A stretch of DNA of 64,000 nt from Fomes fomentarius (lineage: Eukaryota > Basidiomycota > Agaricomycetes > Polyporales > Polyporaceae). The stretch covers positions 729,307 to 793,306 of the forward strand of contig JABYQN010000015.1 in NCBI GenBank assembly GCA_022606135.1. The letters run 5' to 3'. The notes beneath the pieces are model-generated. The model made no database searches, was not told the origin of the DNA, and saw only the letters and a program-made list of their open reading frames with translations. The position numbers and the translations under genes are program-made. Shown here in pieces: positions 46,601-59,134 of this stretch; the first letter of the stretch is position 1; the number at the start of each line of letters is the position of its first letter.

Positions 46601-47975
46601 TGCCAATCCGAAAGCAGTCAGCACACCCGCATTCATAGGCACGTCAAAGCAGAGCCGAAGCGCAGACGGAGATACGCACTCATCATCCCGAGCCCTCCCC
46701 TGGCGCCTCAGGACGGCAGCCTCGACCTCGACAGCGAACCGTACCTCCAGCTCGACGAGGTTCTCGAGTGCCTTGGGGCCCCAAATCGCAGAGACGGACG
46801 CACGCGTCGAGGGCGTCCCGTCCGTGCGCAGCTGTACCGTCTTCTTCCTGTGTCCGGGCGAACATCAATATCAATGTTGACCCCAGCCCCCGTATCGAAG
46901 TGGGGAACAGGGCGCACCCACCCGCCAGCAGTCTGATTCGTGACCGTGAGCCGGACGCCCTTGTTCTCCTTCGCGCACGGGACGAGCGCATACGCGTGCA
47001 ACAGCGTGAGCGCTTTCCCGAACTCGCGCTTCGCATTCCGTTCCAGCTCTTTCCGGCGTACCGGGAGGGGCTTGAACAGCCCGGACACAGTGACCGTTGT
47101 TCCTCGCTGTGTAGGAACCATACCGGTGAAATGTCCATTCGCAAGACGAGGAATGAGGTCAGACGAACCTGCCGCGCCGCCTTGCCTTTCTTATTCTTGA
47201 CTTGACCTGTCCGTTCGAACTGTATGACGGTGCCGACGGGGGCTTCGGAGGCTGTTGCGGTGGTGACTGATACGGACTCGGCGAGGGCGCAGAGGGAGGA
47301 AAGCGCTTCGCCTCTGAACCCGAACGTGGCGACGCTCTCGAGGTCGGTGAACGAGGTGAGCTTGGAGGTGTGGTGCTTGAGGGCTGCAAGGCACAGTGTG
47401 AGATGGGTTGGCGAGTACGGGTTCGCCACGAAGTGAACAGAACGTGCGAGCAGCATGAGAATAGAGACAAGGCAAGCAGATGAGCAGAGACATAGTCAGT
47501 ACTAGGAGTCGATGAAAGCTAACATCGCAGACTTGGTGCAATCATGCTCGCGCAATCCAGGAAGCAGACACAGGGACAAAAGTGGGCAGGCCATACGACA
47601 GCGGCATGGGTTTGGAATCCAGTTTTACGAGATGGCCGCGGCACTATGCAGTGTGAAGTGACAGTAACTCACCGATAGAGTCGTAGTCTTCAGGTCGTAT
47701 GCCACTGCCATTGTCTACGACCTCAAAGGACTCCAGTCCGTACTGCTTAAACCGCACCTCTTACCACTGTCAAACCCCTGCGTGCAGGCGTAGCAAGTAG
47801 CGTGCATACCTATGTTGGTCGCGCCAGCATCAAGACTGTTCTCTACGAGCTCCTTCACGGCCGTCTGTAGGTCGACAACGACTTGACCAGAGGAGATGTT
47901 GTGTACGGAGCGAGCATCGAGAGCTTTGATGGCGCTGGTATCGCGCTGAGAGGAGCTGGTAGTGTCTGCTGGCAT
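43672..47975 (-). CDS. PMS1: DNA mismatch-repair MutL homologue Pms1 (PMS2 type)
   Basis: Twelve - strand exons: 47975-47810, 47759-47673, 47383-47169, 47106-46922, 46847-46680, 46594-46477, 46399-46315, 46261-46182, 46116-44381, 44310-44141, 44057-43912 and 43833-43672. They give 1,105 residues. The N-terminal GHKL ATPase has E42/N46 in [18 protein letters not shown] and GFRGEAL. A long acidic, Ser-rich linker (exon 9) is followed by the C-terminal dimerisation/endonuclease domain with [12 protein letters not shown] (DQHAx2Ex4E metal site), ACRKS and CPHGRP. In the cell it pairs with Mlh1 as MutL-alpha and nicks the strand during mismatch repair. At 1,105 residues it is longer than yeast Pms1 or human PMS2, owing to the linker. 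An ACGCGT module lies ~155 bases upstream. Intron 10 uses a GC donor. Confidence 0.93.
44058..44140 (-). other. GC-AG intron of PMS1
   Basis: The reading frame FDMK|DLEELL demands a splice after AAAG, where the next bases are GCGAGT, a GC donor. The acceptor is GCATGCAG. No GT donor nearby keeps frame. Confidence 0.7.
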
Positions 47976-48084
47976 TATTGGTGAGATTCAAAAGTTTCCT
48001 GCTAGCTGCGCGTGTCTCATGAGGTCTTATTGCATGGAATTGAGCTTCGAGTTCCGGGGGGAAGAATGAAGGCGAGAGAAACGT

Positions 48085-48145
48085 TGTCACCGATGGCGTG
48101 ACTCTCAACGCGCCTGTCACGGTGACCCACGCGTCGGTCACGTTG
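48085..48145 (-). promoter_or_regulatory. module M0 upstream of PMS1
   Basis: Read toward PMS1 it gives GTGACCGACGCGTGGGTCAC followed by GTGACAGGCGCGTTGAGAGT. ACGCGT (48129-48134) matches the MBF/DSC1 box typical of S-phase and repair genes. The same arrangement precedes most F-box and PMS1 copies in the array. Confidence 0.6.
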
Positions 48146-48594
48146 CATGTCACAATATTTTGTTTCGGGTCCTTGTCTCCTGCTTCTTGCCTGCTTCTTA
48201 CCATCCAAGTCGCATGCCATCAGTCAACAATAACTCAGTCAGTATGCAAGAGCTGGCTAGTACACTCCCTCCTTCTGTCACGATGTGCTCCTCCCTCATG
48301 ACTGCACTTGTCGATTCTCCTTTCTTTTCTGCTATTGGTATGCTCCTTCCTAGGTTGTCATACGCTCCCTGGAATCTTGTGGCTTTTGGCTTTTGTGTCC
48401 GGTGCAAAAGCGAAAACGACAGTAGCAACAAGACACAGTATTGTTATCTACAATTGTCCTGCACCGCAGCATATACCGCTTGTCCTCGGAGGCTTTGACA
48501 GCCATATCAACAACGCACGTATGCAGCTCTCTCTCTCTCTCATAACACACTTCTCTGTGCATCCCTAACCACCGTATCCCCGACCTCATCGCAA

Positions 48595-49830
48595 ATGAGC
48601 GGTCAAGTTCGTTACGTCGTGCCCCCAGGCTGGACCCTCGCTAGTACTCTGTATGGGCCTGAACGCGCACGCCCCGACCTCACCAAAATCGCGTTGGCGG
48701 GCACGGGCCGCCACTGCCACACGGACTCTGCGTACAGCCGCGTACCTCGACCGACAGCCCATCCGGGCCTCCGGGAGGACAACGATCTGTCGTTCCCCAG
48801 CGGCGATGGCATTATCGTCGCTAGCGATGTTATGTTCCGTATCCACGTGGATCGACTCGCCCGCCACTCGTCTGTTCTCGCGGGAAAGTTGAAGAGTGGG
48901 ATGGAGTATATGGATGGGTGTCCTGTTGTGCGTGTTGCTGAGAGTTCGGACGACCTCAAGGCGGCTTTGCGCGTCGTGTACGGAAGGTTGGAGTGAGTCT
49001 CTCAGTGCTCATGACTCGAATTAAGAGGGGCTCACTGCGATATGGTGCTATGCAGCGCACTAGATTACGACCCCTCGGATGTCCCCTTCTTCACTCTCGT
49101 ATCGTGGCTCCGCGTCGGCGCAAAGTTCGGCATGAAAGAGCTCGTTGACCACGCCGTCTCTGTCCTCCTCTCTCTCTTCCCCACCTGCTTGTCCGAATGG
49201 GACGCGTGTCGTGATGCCGAGTGGCGCCACTGCTTCAAGAGCCACAACGCGATCGAGGCCCTCAACCTCTTCTACGTGGTGGAGAAATGGGAGCTGATCC
49301 CCGCGGCAGTGTACAGGTGCGCGCAGCTCGACGCTGACGTCCTGCGGAAAGATACGATCCGCGCGGACGGCACGCCCGGCGAGCGGCTCTCTGAGGAACG
49401 CGTCGAGCTCGTCATGCGCGCCAAGGAGCGACTCAAGCTGCACGGCGAGGAGATGAGCAAGGTGTGCGAGGGATTCAAGGTGTCTGAAGACTGTTTGTTC
49501 AGAGGCGGCGCAGAGGTCGACTCCGATTGCCGATGCCTCCATGTGATCGGAGAGCTTGCGTCCGAGTCCACGAAAGAGGTCGGAAAGGCAAAGGAGGCTT
49601 GGCGCAACGGGGACCCGCTAGATAGTACACTCCTCGACCACGTCAACAGCATGAAGGACAACGACGAGTATGGGTACGTGTGGAGCGATTGCGTGGGTGA
49701 CGTGGGTGCGTGCTCTGTGTGTACCGAGCCGGTGCGGGAGATACTGGAGGGAATGCGTGCAGATGTCTGGTTCGACCTTCCGGCGATTGCGGGCGTGGAG
49801 GATAAGGTCGAAGACTGGGGATTTGATTAG
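48595..49830 (+). CDS. BTB/POZ domain protein
   Basis: Exons 48595-48992 and 49056-49830 (63-base intron, GTGAGT...TGCAG) give 390 residues. Residues ~60-140 form a BTB/POZ-like fold: DLSFPSGDGIIVASDVMFRI, HVDRLARHSSVLAG, then ALRVVYGRLE|ALDYDP. A BACK-like helical region with AKFGMKELVDHAVSVLLSLF follows. The C-terminal half is acidic and has several Cys residues (DSDCRCLHVI, GDVGACSVC). Such proteins form a large expanded family in mushroom fungi. BTB domains mediate dimerisation and often link targets to Cul3 ligases, but the substrate is unknown here. It is transcribed away from PMS1, with ~620 bases between the start codons. A broken copy lies at 59.9-60.6 kb. Confidence 0.8.
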
Positions 49831-52800
49831 GCCCGGGAGTAGCGAGGTACATGGCCGTGGTCAGCTGTGTTGGGTTTTAGTACGATCACTAGTGTATTGT
49901 TGTCGTGACTGCGACTATGTATGAGCTTCTATCTGTAGACTTTTCCGTTGAACGAATCCTGTCGACGGAATGTAATAATGACTAGTGAGATATTGTTCGT
50001 TCTATTATGATCCCTGTGAGACGATTTTGTTGAGGCTTTATCATGTAGTGAAGTTCAATCTCTAGTATCATTCCGTCACGAACTTATACACATAAAGTCA
50101 GGATGTGTCGACGGCCTACACTATGTCTTAGTCAGACGGGGGGAAATTGTCGGATAAAATGGGTGGGAGATGTCGAGGGGAACACTGGGGAATGTATTCG
50201 AGACTTGTATCGGACGTCAGTCGAGCGTGACTCGTGAGTCAAGCGTCAGAAGCTAACCGTCCGCGTCCGACTCCGACTCGTCGTCGCCGACGTAGAGGCA
50301 TATGGCGCCGGCACGGGGCTGGCTCGGCTTCCGTCAGCGAGACCAGCGGCTTCGTTCGAGCGAGTTATCGAAGACTCTGATGCCCGGAACGTCGTTCCGA
50401 CGAGCGGTGTGTGCGGAGAGGCACGTCAGCGGCGGTGAACGTTTGAACGGTTGCCATGTGTGGTATATGAGTACGGGAAGAGTCCGTGATGGCACTCGTT
50501 GGCGCGCGCTTGGGTTACCAAATGCGGTCGAGACTCGCGGCCCGGGCCGGGTTATGCACGCACAGACCCACACACACTGCGTGGAGGCACCAGGTAGGGG
50601 GTTCTCGTGTAGATATGATCAGATCAGCTGACAGCATCTAGATTGTTCGGCATGACAGATGATCTGGCCAGCTATTGTTGTAGGCGCTGCTAGACCCGTG
50701 TAGGAGACCTACACCGATCTACACAACACCACTTTGACATGGTGTAGCTCGTGGTCGCTCTATAGCCTCTTAGATGATGTACTCCTATCTACAGAATCTC
50801 ATCGTGCAGATGATATCACCAAGGCTTGCAAACAGCTCGTGTGTAAGGTTTGACAAAGAGCTTTGGAGGAGCATGAATTGTACTACTAGTAGCTACAGCA
50901 CCCAGAGAATTCGATAGTAGAATGCTACTGCCCAGTTCCCCGGCCATTAGGAGTGAAGACATTTGTACAATGCCATTCCCATGAGCTACTTAGTTATACA
51001 CGCCCGGATTCTGGCCGCACTCGCAGCATATCACATCTCGCAAGTCCCCCACCACAAAGTAGTAATATGGTGGAATTCCCCATTTCAGTCAAGCTCCTAC
51101 CGACATACCTCAACAGATGAACAAGTGAGAGCATTCATGAGTTCAGTTTTGAGGCTCTTACAGTCAATGATATGGACAAGTATATGAGTACCGTTATAGC
51201 ATCGACTAGCACACCTAGAAGGGGCTAATCGACTCACATTGCCAGATCGCCTAGCCTTGGCATCCATCTAGCGACGCGCAGTGACACTCTTGGCGTCTAG
51301 AACAGGATTGATCTAGGCCGTCTCTACGCTCCCGTGTACATCCTTCTAATGTCACTCGTGGTGTCTAGACGGGATCGCTCTACCCGGGTCCTCCACGCAG
51401 TGACACGTGCGCGAAGCGCAACTTGGAAGCACGTCAGCATTTCTCCAGTTTCGCTGCTACACGACCGCTGAGCGGATTCATCCGCGCCCGTACCGCGTCA
51501 GACACGCCCGACTATGCTGATTCTTGCCGCTACACGACCGTGGAGTGGATACATTGTGTGTGGTGTCTACGTGACGGATCTTCAGATGCCTTGCGGACAC
51601 TGTGTATCGGGTTTACCTAGGCTGAGACTGCTCACAGAGGGACGTTCTCTGTTGTGAGCCATCTGTCACCCGCACATGCTTCCCTCAGTTGTCTCTTTCT
51701 GTGTGCTCGCTGCACATGCTTTTCTACGTCAAGGTGTCCCTGGTGGCCGTCCGCACGGTCACTGCGACTAGCACACGTCGATTCATGTCAACTGGACTTG
51801 AGTGAGTGCTCGCGGTCGTTGAATTGACTTGGCTGTCCAAATTTTCAGTCTCTCCCACGTACTCGTCTGCTCCTCGCACACATGTTACAGCGCATCCGCT
51901 GTGCTGTGACTGCAATTCGGAGTGGGATGAGTTGGTGATGCCGACAACCGAGGCCGCGAAGATGGATGGGCGTATCTAGATGACACGATTAGACCATTCC
52001 CATGCTGAGGTAGTCATCTGAACGTGTCTGGTCAACGGCGCATGGCTGAATGGCAAATTAACTGTGTCGAATTGATCTGAGTGTATGATGTACGAGTCGT
52101 GGACTCGTTGTGATGCGTGCGAGAGAGCCAGACCCTCGGACTATTTGGGTAGCCGGTCAAACGGTGAGTGTCGAAAACAAACTCAAGAGTTGATAGGGGT
52201 TGCACGAATTGAGAAATCCCGAGCCGAGCGCCCGCGAATCCGTGAGTGAAACAGACTTGTAGGCGGATACACTGAGGCTTCAGGCATACGAGATATCTTG
52301 TATCTGCGGGAGCTTATGTCGTGTAGGAGAGCACCGCAGTGCCTTGCATGTATCTAGGGTGTGGGATAAGGTTCCCAACCCATTGCCCATCATCGCCGTC
52401 GCAGGAACGGCCGGCGTCTGATTCAGCTTGGATAGACGAGTGAGGAGCGAGTTCAGGAAGTGGTCACTTCCTATTTCGACACGCGCGCAAACATGATGAC
52501 ATCTATATCTGTGCACCACGGTAATCAAGTCTACACATAATCGTGACAGTGGGACAGTACCTCTTGCGCCGCTTCGCAGACTCCCACTGGCATATCCGGC
52601 ACAGCACGGCGACGTGTGCACACCCGCTGCGTCCCATGCTATATACATACAGCGGTGGCGGGCACGCGGGGACACAAGCCGGGAGGGGCTGCAGTCATAG
52701 TTGTAGGTTGGGTTAGTTGCGTAGAGACGAGCTGCACGACACAGTGGCAGACGTCGAGTATACAAGGTCGGCCCGAGATGACACTGAGCTGAGTAGAACA

Positions 52801-54160
52801 CTGTACGGGCCGGGTGGGACTGACTCGGACTACCCGCAGGCTGGTCTTGGGATGTGTCCATGCGTTCATCGTGTCAGTTATGATTGCCCGGTGCGCCTGG
52901 GATGCGGCAGAGTTGGGGCGGATTATGAGTCATTCGCCGCCGAGGAGGCTAGACAATAGACTCAAGTCGGAGGAGCGAAGGACCCGTCCAAGGAAGGCGG
53001 AAGTGGGCATGGTATGATGTGAGATGTGCGGGAGCGCAGCGGTGAATAGTGTGGATTCGGATGATCGATATACCGAGGGGTTGAGTAACCGGAGGAATGG
53101 CCGACTAGGCGGCGAGGACGAGGGCGAGAGGTTGTGGAGGTCGGCTATTAGAAAGAGTGTGTGTAACGGAGGGAGATAGGATCTAGGTGATCGGATCGGG
53201 GGAGGCGGAGTTGCCGGCGGTAAGTGATAGGGGGTGGGATGGTTGTTGGATTTAGTTACCGGATTGATGATTGTGTGGATAGGAGATGTGGTATGAGCGT
53301 CGGGAATACAAAGAGATCGTGGGCACAATCAGAGAACATGAAGGACATGAGTAGAGAACGGCGTTCTCTGTAGGCATCACTATCAAGTTTCGAGTCTCGA
53401 TTGAAAGGATGATTTCCAAATGAGTAAAAAAAGAAGGTAGGAAACGTAGCGGGGAAGAAAATGAGCGATGTCGGAAGTTGGAGGAGTGTGAGTACTGAGG
53501 GAGGTTGGAATGGATGGCGTGGTGGTGAGCGCAAAGACGATGTCAGTCGAAGGAAGCGTTGTGTAGTGGGAGGAGGATAGGGGCGATGGCAGAGTTGACT
53601 AAGAGAGGATCTGGAGGCGATCAGATGATTGCGGGTGGATTGCGGGCGGCATATGAGAGTGATATGTACGGGCGCATTGAGGGAGACATATGGGGAATAA
53701 GTAGGCGAGGTAGCTGTAAGAGAAGAGCGGGGATGGAGTCGGGCGGAGAGCGAGAACCAGCGAAGAGAATAAGGCGTTGTAGAGCTGGAGCCCAAGCCTC
53801 GTGCAGTTACGCCGCCTAGCCAAGATCCGGTCGCCGAGGAAGGAGAGAGCCTGGAGAGAGCAGAGGGCGGCACAGGCAGCCAAACGGGGACACGTGCGGG
53901 GAATGGGCGTGGTGGCGTGGGAAAGAGGGATGGTAGGCGATAGTATGCTCTGAGTCGTCGCGTGTCGTCGTCGTTGGACTGGACAGGGCGCCGATCGACT
54001 ATCCGTAAGTATACCACCCACGCGATCGGTCCGAGACGCGTTGGACTGCCGACTCGAGTCCCGCTCTCTCTCAACTTGTCCTACTTAAGTCCCTCGCACA
54101 ACATTTTGTCCGCAGGTTGCGCATTGCGTTCTTTGCCTCGCCAGGTGTAGGATCCTCGCA
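49831..54160. other. gene-poor region between BTB gene and kinase gene
   Basis: Nothing recognised. Short repeats of GCTACACGACCG(C/T)(T/G)GAG occur at 51.45-51.55 kb. From ~52.98 to 53.96 kb the + strand is strikingly purine-rich, which opens a long but unconvincing - strand frame. The last ~100 bases should hold the kinase promoter and leader. Confidence 0.45.
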
Positions 54161-57100
54161 ATGTCTTCCAAGTCCACTTCCAAGTCTCAAGCTTCGTCGG
54201 GTGCCTCCCCCGCTCCTCCGCCTTCCTCTCACTCGTCCTCCAACTCATCTTCATCTTCTGCGTCCACCGTCAAGATTCCCTCTCCTCTCAACCCTGCATC
54301 CCCTACTCCACATTCCAGGTTCCCCCTCACTCACCCAGCTCCCGATCCGTCCTCGTCTGCATCTCCCAAGTCTGTCCCGCTCCCACCTCCACAGTCGCAA
54401 TCTTCGCAGTCTGTTCGCTCCAGAGGTGCCTCGGTTTCCACTATTCGTCCGCCCTCCATCCCACTCGCATCGGCTCCCCTCATCGCTCGCGTCGTCTCCT
54501 CTCCCGCTGCAACGAATTCGCTCTCTTCTTCAACCACCACTCTCACCGCAGCTGCTTCCGACTTTCGCTCAAGGAGTCGCGCCTCCTCCACTGGTCAACG
54601 CGGTCGCTCGGCCAGTCCTCTTCGCGACCTCTCATTCATATGGCGCACTCCTCGCAACGATACCCCCCCTCATGGCGAGTCTACCACCTGGTGGTCTTCC
54701 ACCGAGATAGTCCCCCGTCCGTGGGACGAGAAGAAGCAGAAGACCGTCCCCGTTGAGCAGACAGAGGGTTACATGCGCACTCGCCAGGTCAGTATCCTCT
54801 CGCTGAATCTCCCTCTCTCTTCTCCTTCCCCTCCCTACTCCACCGTCTCCAATCCTCGCAACCCTATTTGTCCCACCTGCGTTACTGCGCAATCGTCGGC
54901 AGTATGCCGTCATATGCACCCTCACCCAACCTGTGCCGTCTCTATAGCCTATCGGCATAAGATCGCGCCCAGTTCAGAGCCCGTATTCCGATGGCGGCGC
55001 GCGGCCTTCTTCTCGCCGTGTTCACGTACATGGCCGGCCCTCGCAGAGTTCGAGTGTCGCGCCGTCTCATATCCAGCCCGGATTGCCCGATGCACCTGTG
55101 AACGCCCAGTTCATGCGGGCGAGGGTGGCAGTGCATTCTACACATCTCCACTTGCCTTCTTAGTCGTGCATGGGCAACGAGCTTATAAAACCTTCTCTTC
55201 GCAGCGTGTCTCGGAAGCCGCAGCCAATGTCCTTGGTGTTACCTGCGATGTCTTCCACGAGTTGCTCGAAGTCAGCGTGGACGTACTCCGCTTCGCCCCC
55301 ATTGTCGGTCTCGAAGAGGCCGCCCGAACCCTCTTGAACATCTGGGATGCTCTCCAACTCGTTGACGTAAGTCCTCTCATCTTAGCTCTAATGTTCGGTA
55401 TTGACTCTTCCTAGATCAATCGTTTGGCGTGTCTCCGACTTACGGAGCGCTGTGCGACCGTTCTCATGTCCATTCGCGAGGAGATTGCAGAGGCCGGTGA
55501 CGAAGTAGGCCAGGAACTCCATCCGCCGCTCGTTCGCTTGGTGGAGTAGGGACATTCTTTGGGGTCCTATTCGTGTGCTGACATGTTTGCAGGTCCTACC
55601 GCGAGGTGTACCGCTTCCTCCAGAAGCAGGCTCACCGGCCGTTCATCAAGCGGTACCTCCAGCGTGACGAGATCCAGCGCGCACTCGGAGGGTGCCATAC
55701 CAGCTTGACTGACGCCCTGAGCATGTTCAACGTGCGTACTCTATCCACGTCACTTCCGCGTCACCCGGAACATCCGCTAACATATCCATATGCAGACGTC
55801 CATTCAGATCCGTACCCTCAAGCAGGTTCTCGCCGCCGAGCGCCAGCGGCAAGCTGACACCGCAGCGATCTTTGACACCTTGCACCCTGGCTCCACACAG
55901 CAGCAGCAGCAGCAGTTACCAGATTTGTCGCAACTCGCCATCGAGGCTCCGCCTCCAGGCGGGCTCCTCCTTACGTCCGAGCCGATCTCGACCGACGGCC
56001 ACGTCCTCGCGCAGCTCCAGGCTGTCACCTCGAAGCAGAACGAGCGCGACATGGCACACGACGCTGCGGACCTGCGCCAGCTCATGCGCACCGCGCTTCA
56101 GGCGAACAACGACGCTGAGATGATCCGCGTGCTGCAAGTCGGTCGGGACGAGATGCCGGAGGCGATCAAGACGCTGCAGCGCGCACTGGAGAAGGAGGTC
56201 GAGAGGGAGCGGGCGGCGGCGGAGCTGGAGGAAGTCGTGATCGTTCCGTCTATCTCTGCCACCGCCACCTCTTCGGAGACGGCGATTCCATCGACGTCAG
56301 TGCAGCACCCTGTTATCGAGGGCGCGACGCTCAGGCGATCCGGGACGGTGCTCAGCCAGAGCAGCGGCCACACTTCGTCCAGCTCCGCCGCTTCCACCTC
56401 TGCCAAGTCTCGGGTTCCCCGAGACACGCTCGACCGCGAGTTCATCGAGACTGGCATCGACGCATTGAGGCGGCTCAGCGGCGCGGAGGTGACGCTGCCG
56501 AGCTGGACGATCACGCGGTACGAGGTCAACCGGGACGAGAAGATTGGGCTGGGGTTCTTCTCGGATGTGTACAAGGGCACGTGGAGGGCGCGAACGGTCG
56601 CGATCAAGGTCCTCGCGCCGACGACGCCGAGGCAGCTGTTTGTGCATGAGGTGAGTGGTCGATTTTGTTTGGTCTGGTTAGGTGGGCAGAGATGCGTTGC
56701 AAGTTGATCCTGCCCCGTGGCGGCATCGGTTTCGCGAATCTCCCGTTTGCGCCATCCGGTTTGGCGTTGCTCCGCTGCGCGAGATTGAGTTCGCCATTTT
56801 CTTGCCGGCAGTGAATGTACCGAGCCCTATCGCTTCCCATCTCATCTTTATTCAATTACGCGCATCTGTGTGCCAGTTGTCGGTCCATATGTACTAACGA
56901 TCTGCGCTTTCCGTCTGATGGCTGCAGATCGCCATCTGGAAGTCGCTCTCACACCCGAATGTCCTTGAACTTCTCGGCGCGTCCTCCGCGTCGAGCGACC
57001 CCCCATGGTTCTTCGTCAGCCCGCACTACAAGAACGGCAGCCTCGTCACTTACCTGAAGGGCCTCGACTCGATGGACTTGGTCGACGTGCTCAAGATGGT

Positions 57101-59134
57101 GCACGAGATCGCCAAGGGCATGGCGTACCTCCACTCCAAGGGCGTCCTACATGGCGACCTCAAGGTACGTGCCGCTTCGCCGGGATATATGTCGGTGAAT
57201 TAAGAGCTTATGCGTACGCCGGCGGTTGCAGGCTGCGAACGTCCTCGTCGATGATAGGAAACATTGTGTCATCTCGGACTTTGGGCAGAGCGAGATGAAG
57301 TCCGAGGCGTATCGGATCAGCGGGTTGCCCCTCCCTCGTAAGTGCCTTTCAGCTCATGTACCATGATACGCAAACTGATACGACCGGCGGATGTAGATGG
57401 CACTCTGCGCTGGCAAGCCCCGGAGGTCATGTCGGGCCTCAGCGGTCTCACGCAGGAGATTGACGTGTACGCGTTCGCGATCACTGTCGTCGAACTCCTC
57501 ACCAAAGGCGCGCTGCCTTGGCCTATGGCTGACGACGACGCCGTTCGGCATTTTGTCCTCCGTAAGTCGTAAGCCGCTCCCCTCGCAGTAATTTCGGTTA
57601 ACTGACCGAATTGCCCGATCGATCCCAAATAGGCGAGAACATGCGTCCGGAGCCGCCGCTCATGCAGCGCGTGTGGTCGCAGCAGCTCATCGACATCCTG
57701 CATGCGTGCTGGCACCGCGATCCTGCGTACCGACCCGCGTTCACTGAGGTCGACAAACAGGTGCAACAGCTTCGCGCGAAGTATGGCGCGGACCTCAAGG
57801 AGAGCCCGCTGCCCCGGCCGTCCGAGATTGAGCAGCAGATCAAGAAGCGCAAGTCTCCGGATATGCATCCTATCCCGCTTCCGCTTCTTCCTCGTGAGTA
57901 CTAGTCACATTCTTCATGTGGAGTCTCGTACTGACCGGTTTGGTAGCGGAGACGTATATCGAGATTGGCTCGGCGCCGTCGACCGATGTCTCGTTTACGA
58001 CCGCGTTATCTCATTCGGATCATGGTCACGACAACGAACTGTCTGATGCCAGCCGGAGTAGCAGCCGCGCGTCGTCTTCGATGCATGACAGTTGGTCAGA
58101 GCATATCGAGTACCCGAGGCATGTCTCTCCACCACCTCCCGACGAGCACGCGCATAACGTTCGTGACGAGCGGAGATACCGCCTGCTGCTGCAGCATGAA
58201 TTCCATCCTTCACGTATGTGCTCTACAAACATTCCGTCATATCAAACGCTCACCACGCATCAAACAGTGACACTGCCACTGTGGACACCTACCCAAGTCG
58301 CGCTGGGTGCCGTCGGATACCACAATAAAGCTGTCGGAGGCGAGTTTGTGACGCTGTTCAACTCGTTCGAGCCTGCGAAGTCGTCGAACGGGAGGGCAAA
58401 GGACATACCTTCGCTTTACGGGTACGGACGTGTCAATCAGGGCAATCAGCGCCAGGACAAGCGGAACGTCGCCCAGCGCGGCATGGATCTCATCAACTCG
58501 TGGTTGAATTCTCGCAATCGCAACGAACCCAAGTACTCGTACGTTGCTTTCGGTTGAATTTGTGGGATCCGGGCTGACATTACTTTGGTTCAAGACGTCG
58601 GTACACGTCGCCGTTACGCGCGGGCCACAAGACTGCGCATCTGTTCACGGAGTCGACGGTTTATCGCTACATGGAGGATCTATCGACACCTAAGAAGTGG
58701 TTCAAGGCGAATGTGGACAAGATCCTGGCCCTGTACGGTGTTGAGCATCGTATCTCGAAAGAGGAGTTATACCTTGGTACGTTCCTTCGTCTCCGCGCTT
58801 TGCTATCGCATGCGCTTACCCCTCGCTCTCGCAACCAGTCATTGGCAATCTCGAAGCGCAGGACTACGCACTCTTCGTGAGCCACGACCACCCCGACGGT
58901 CAGGCCGAGTTTAACGTTTATTCCGCCACTCGCAATGGTCAGCCGTGGGGCGAGTTCTCGTTCTCCTTTGATCTCTCTTCTTCCCTTGGCGGGCCCAAGT
59001 ACGTGGAAGAGCACATCGCGATCCCTCAGTATGGGCGGAAGGTCTCGGACTTTGGCAACAACGGCCAGTGGGACAGCGTGCTCCTTGCGCGGCTCAGGTT
59101 CAAGCCCGACCAGGCGGAACCAACTTCTCTTTGA
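54161..59134 (+). CDS. MLKL-like protein kinase with C-terminal fungal domain
   Basis: Thirteen exons: 54161-54787, 55205-55366, 55415-55545, 55593-55731, 55796-56650, 56928-57164, 57232-57337, 57397-57561, 57633-57893, 57947-58213, 58268-58538, 58595-58776 and 58839-59134. They give 1,232 residues with all phases consistent. Residues 1-209 are Ser/Pro-rich and disordered. Residues ~210-355 are a helical bundle (VSEAAANVLG, LEEAARTLLNIWDAL, FIKRYLQRDEIQRAL) like the MLKL four-helix domain. Residues ~590-860 are a TKL-type kinase: Gly loop GLGFFSDVYKG, K624 in VAIK, HGDLKAANVLV (HGD instead of HRD), DFG at 733-735, RWQAPEV. Residues ~985-1230 are a domain I cannot name (WTPTQVALGAVGY, RRYTSPLRAGHK, DYALFVSHDHPDG). 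Likely a signalling kinase, possibly in regulated cell death. The first intron is long (417 bases) and open. Confidence 0.8.

Noticed and set aside
53256..54074. 272-codon open frame on the - strand
   Set aside because: It lies in purine-skewed DNA, is rich in Ser/Pro/Arg without motifs, and has no splice or family support. Most likely a composition artefact.
54161..55414. Uninterrupted 417-codon reading of the kinase gene's 5' part
   Set aside because: The middle portion reads as low-conservation sequence between a good donor (CAG|GTCAGT) and acceptor (CTTCGCAG). The - strand paralogue's helical exon starts at the same acceptor. The intron happens to be a multiple of three, so the frame stays open by chance; read-through cannot be fully excluded.
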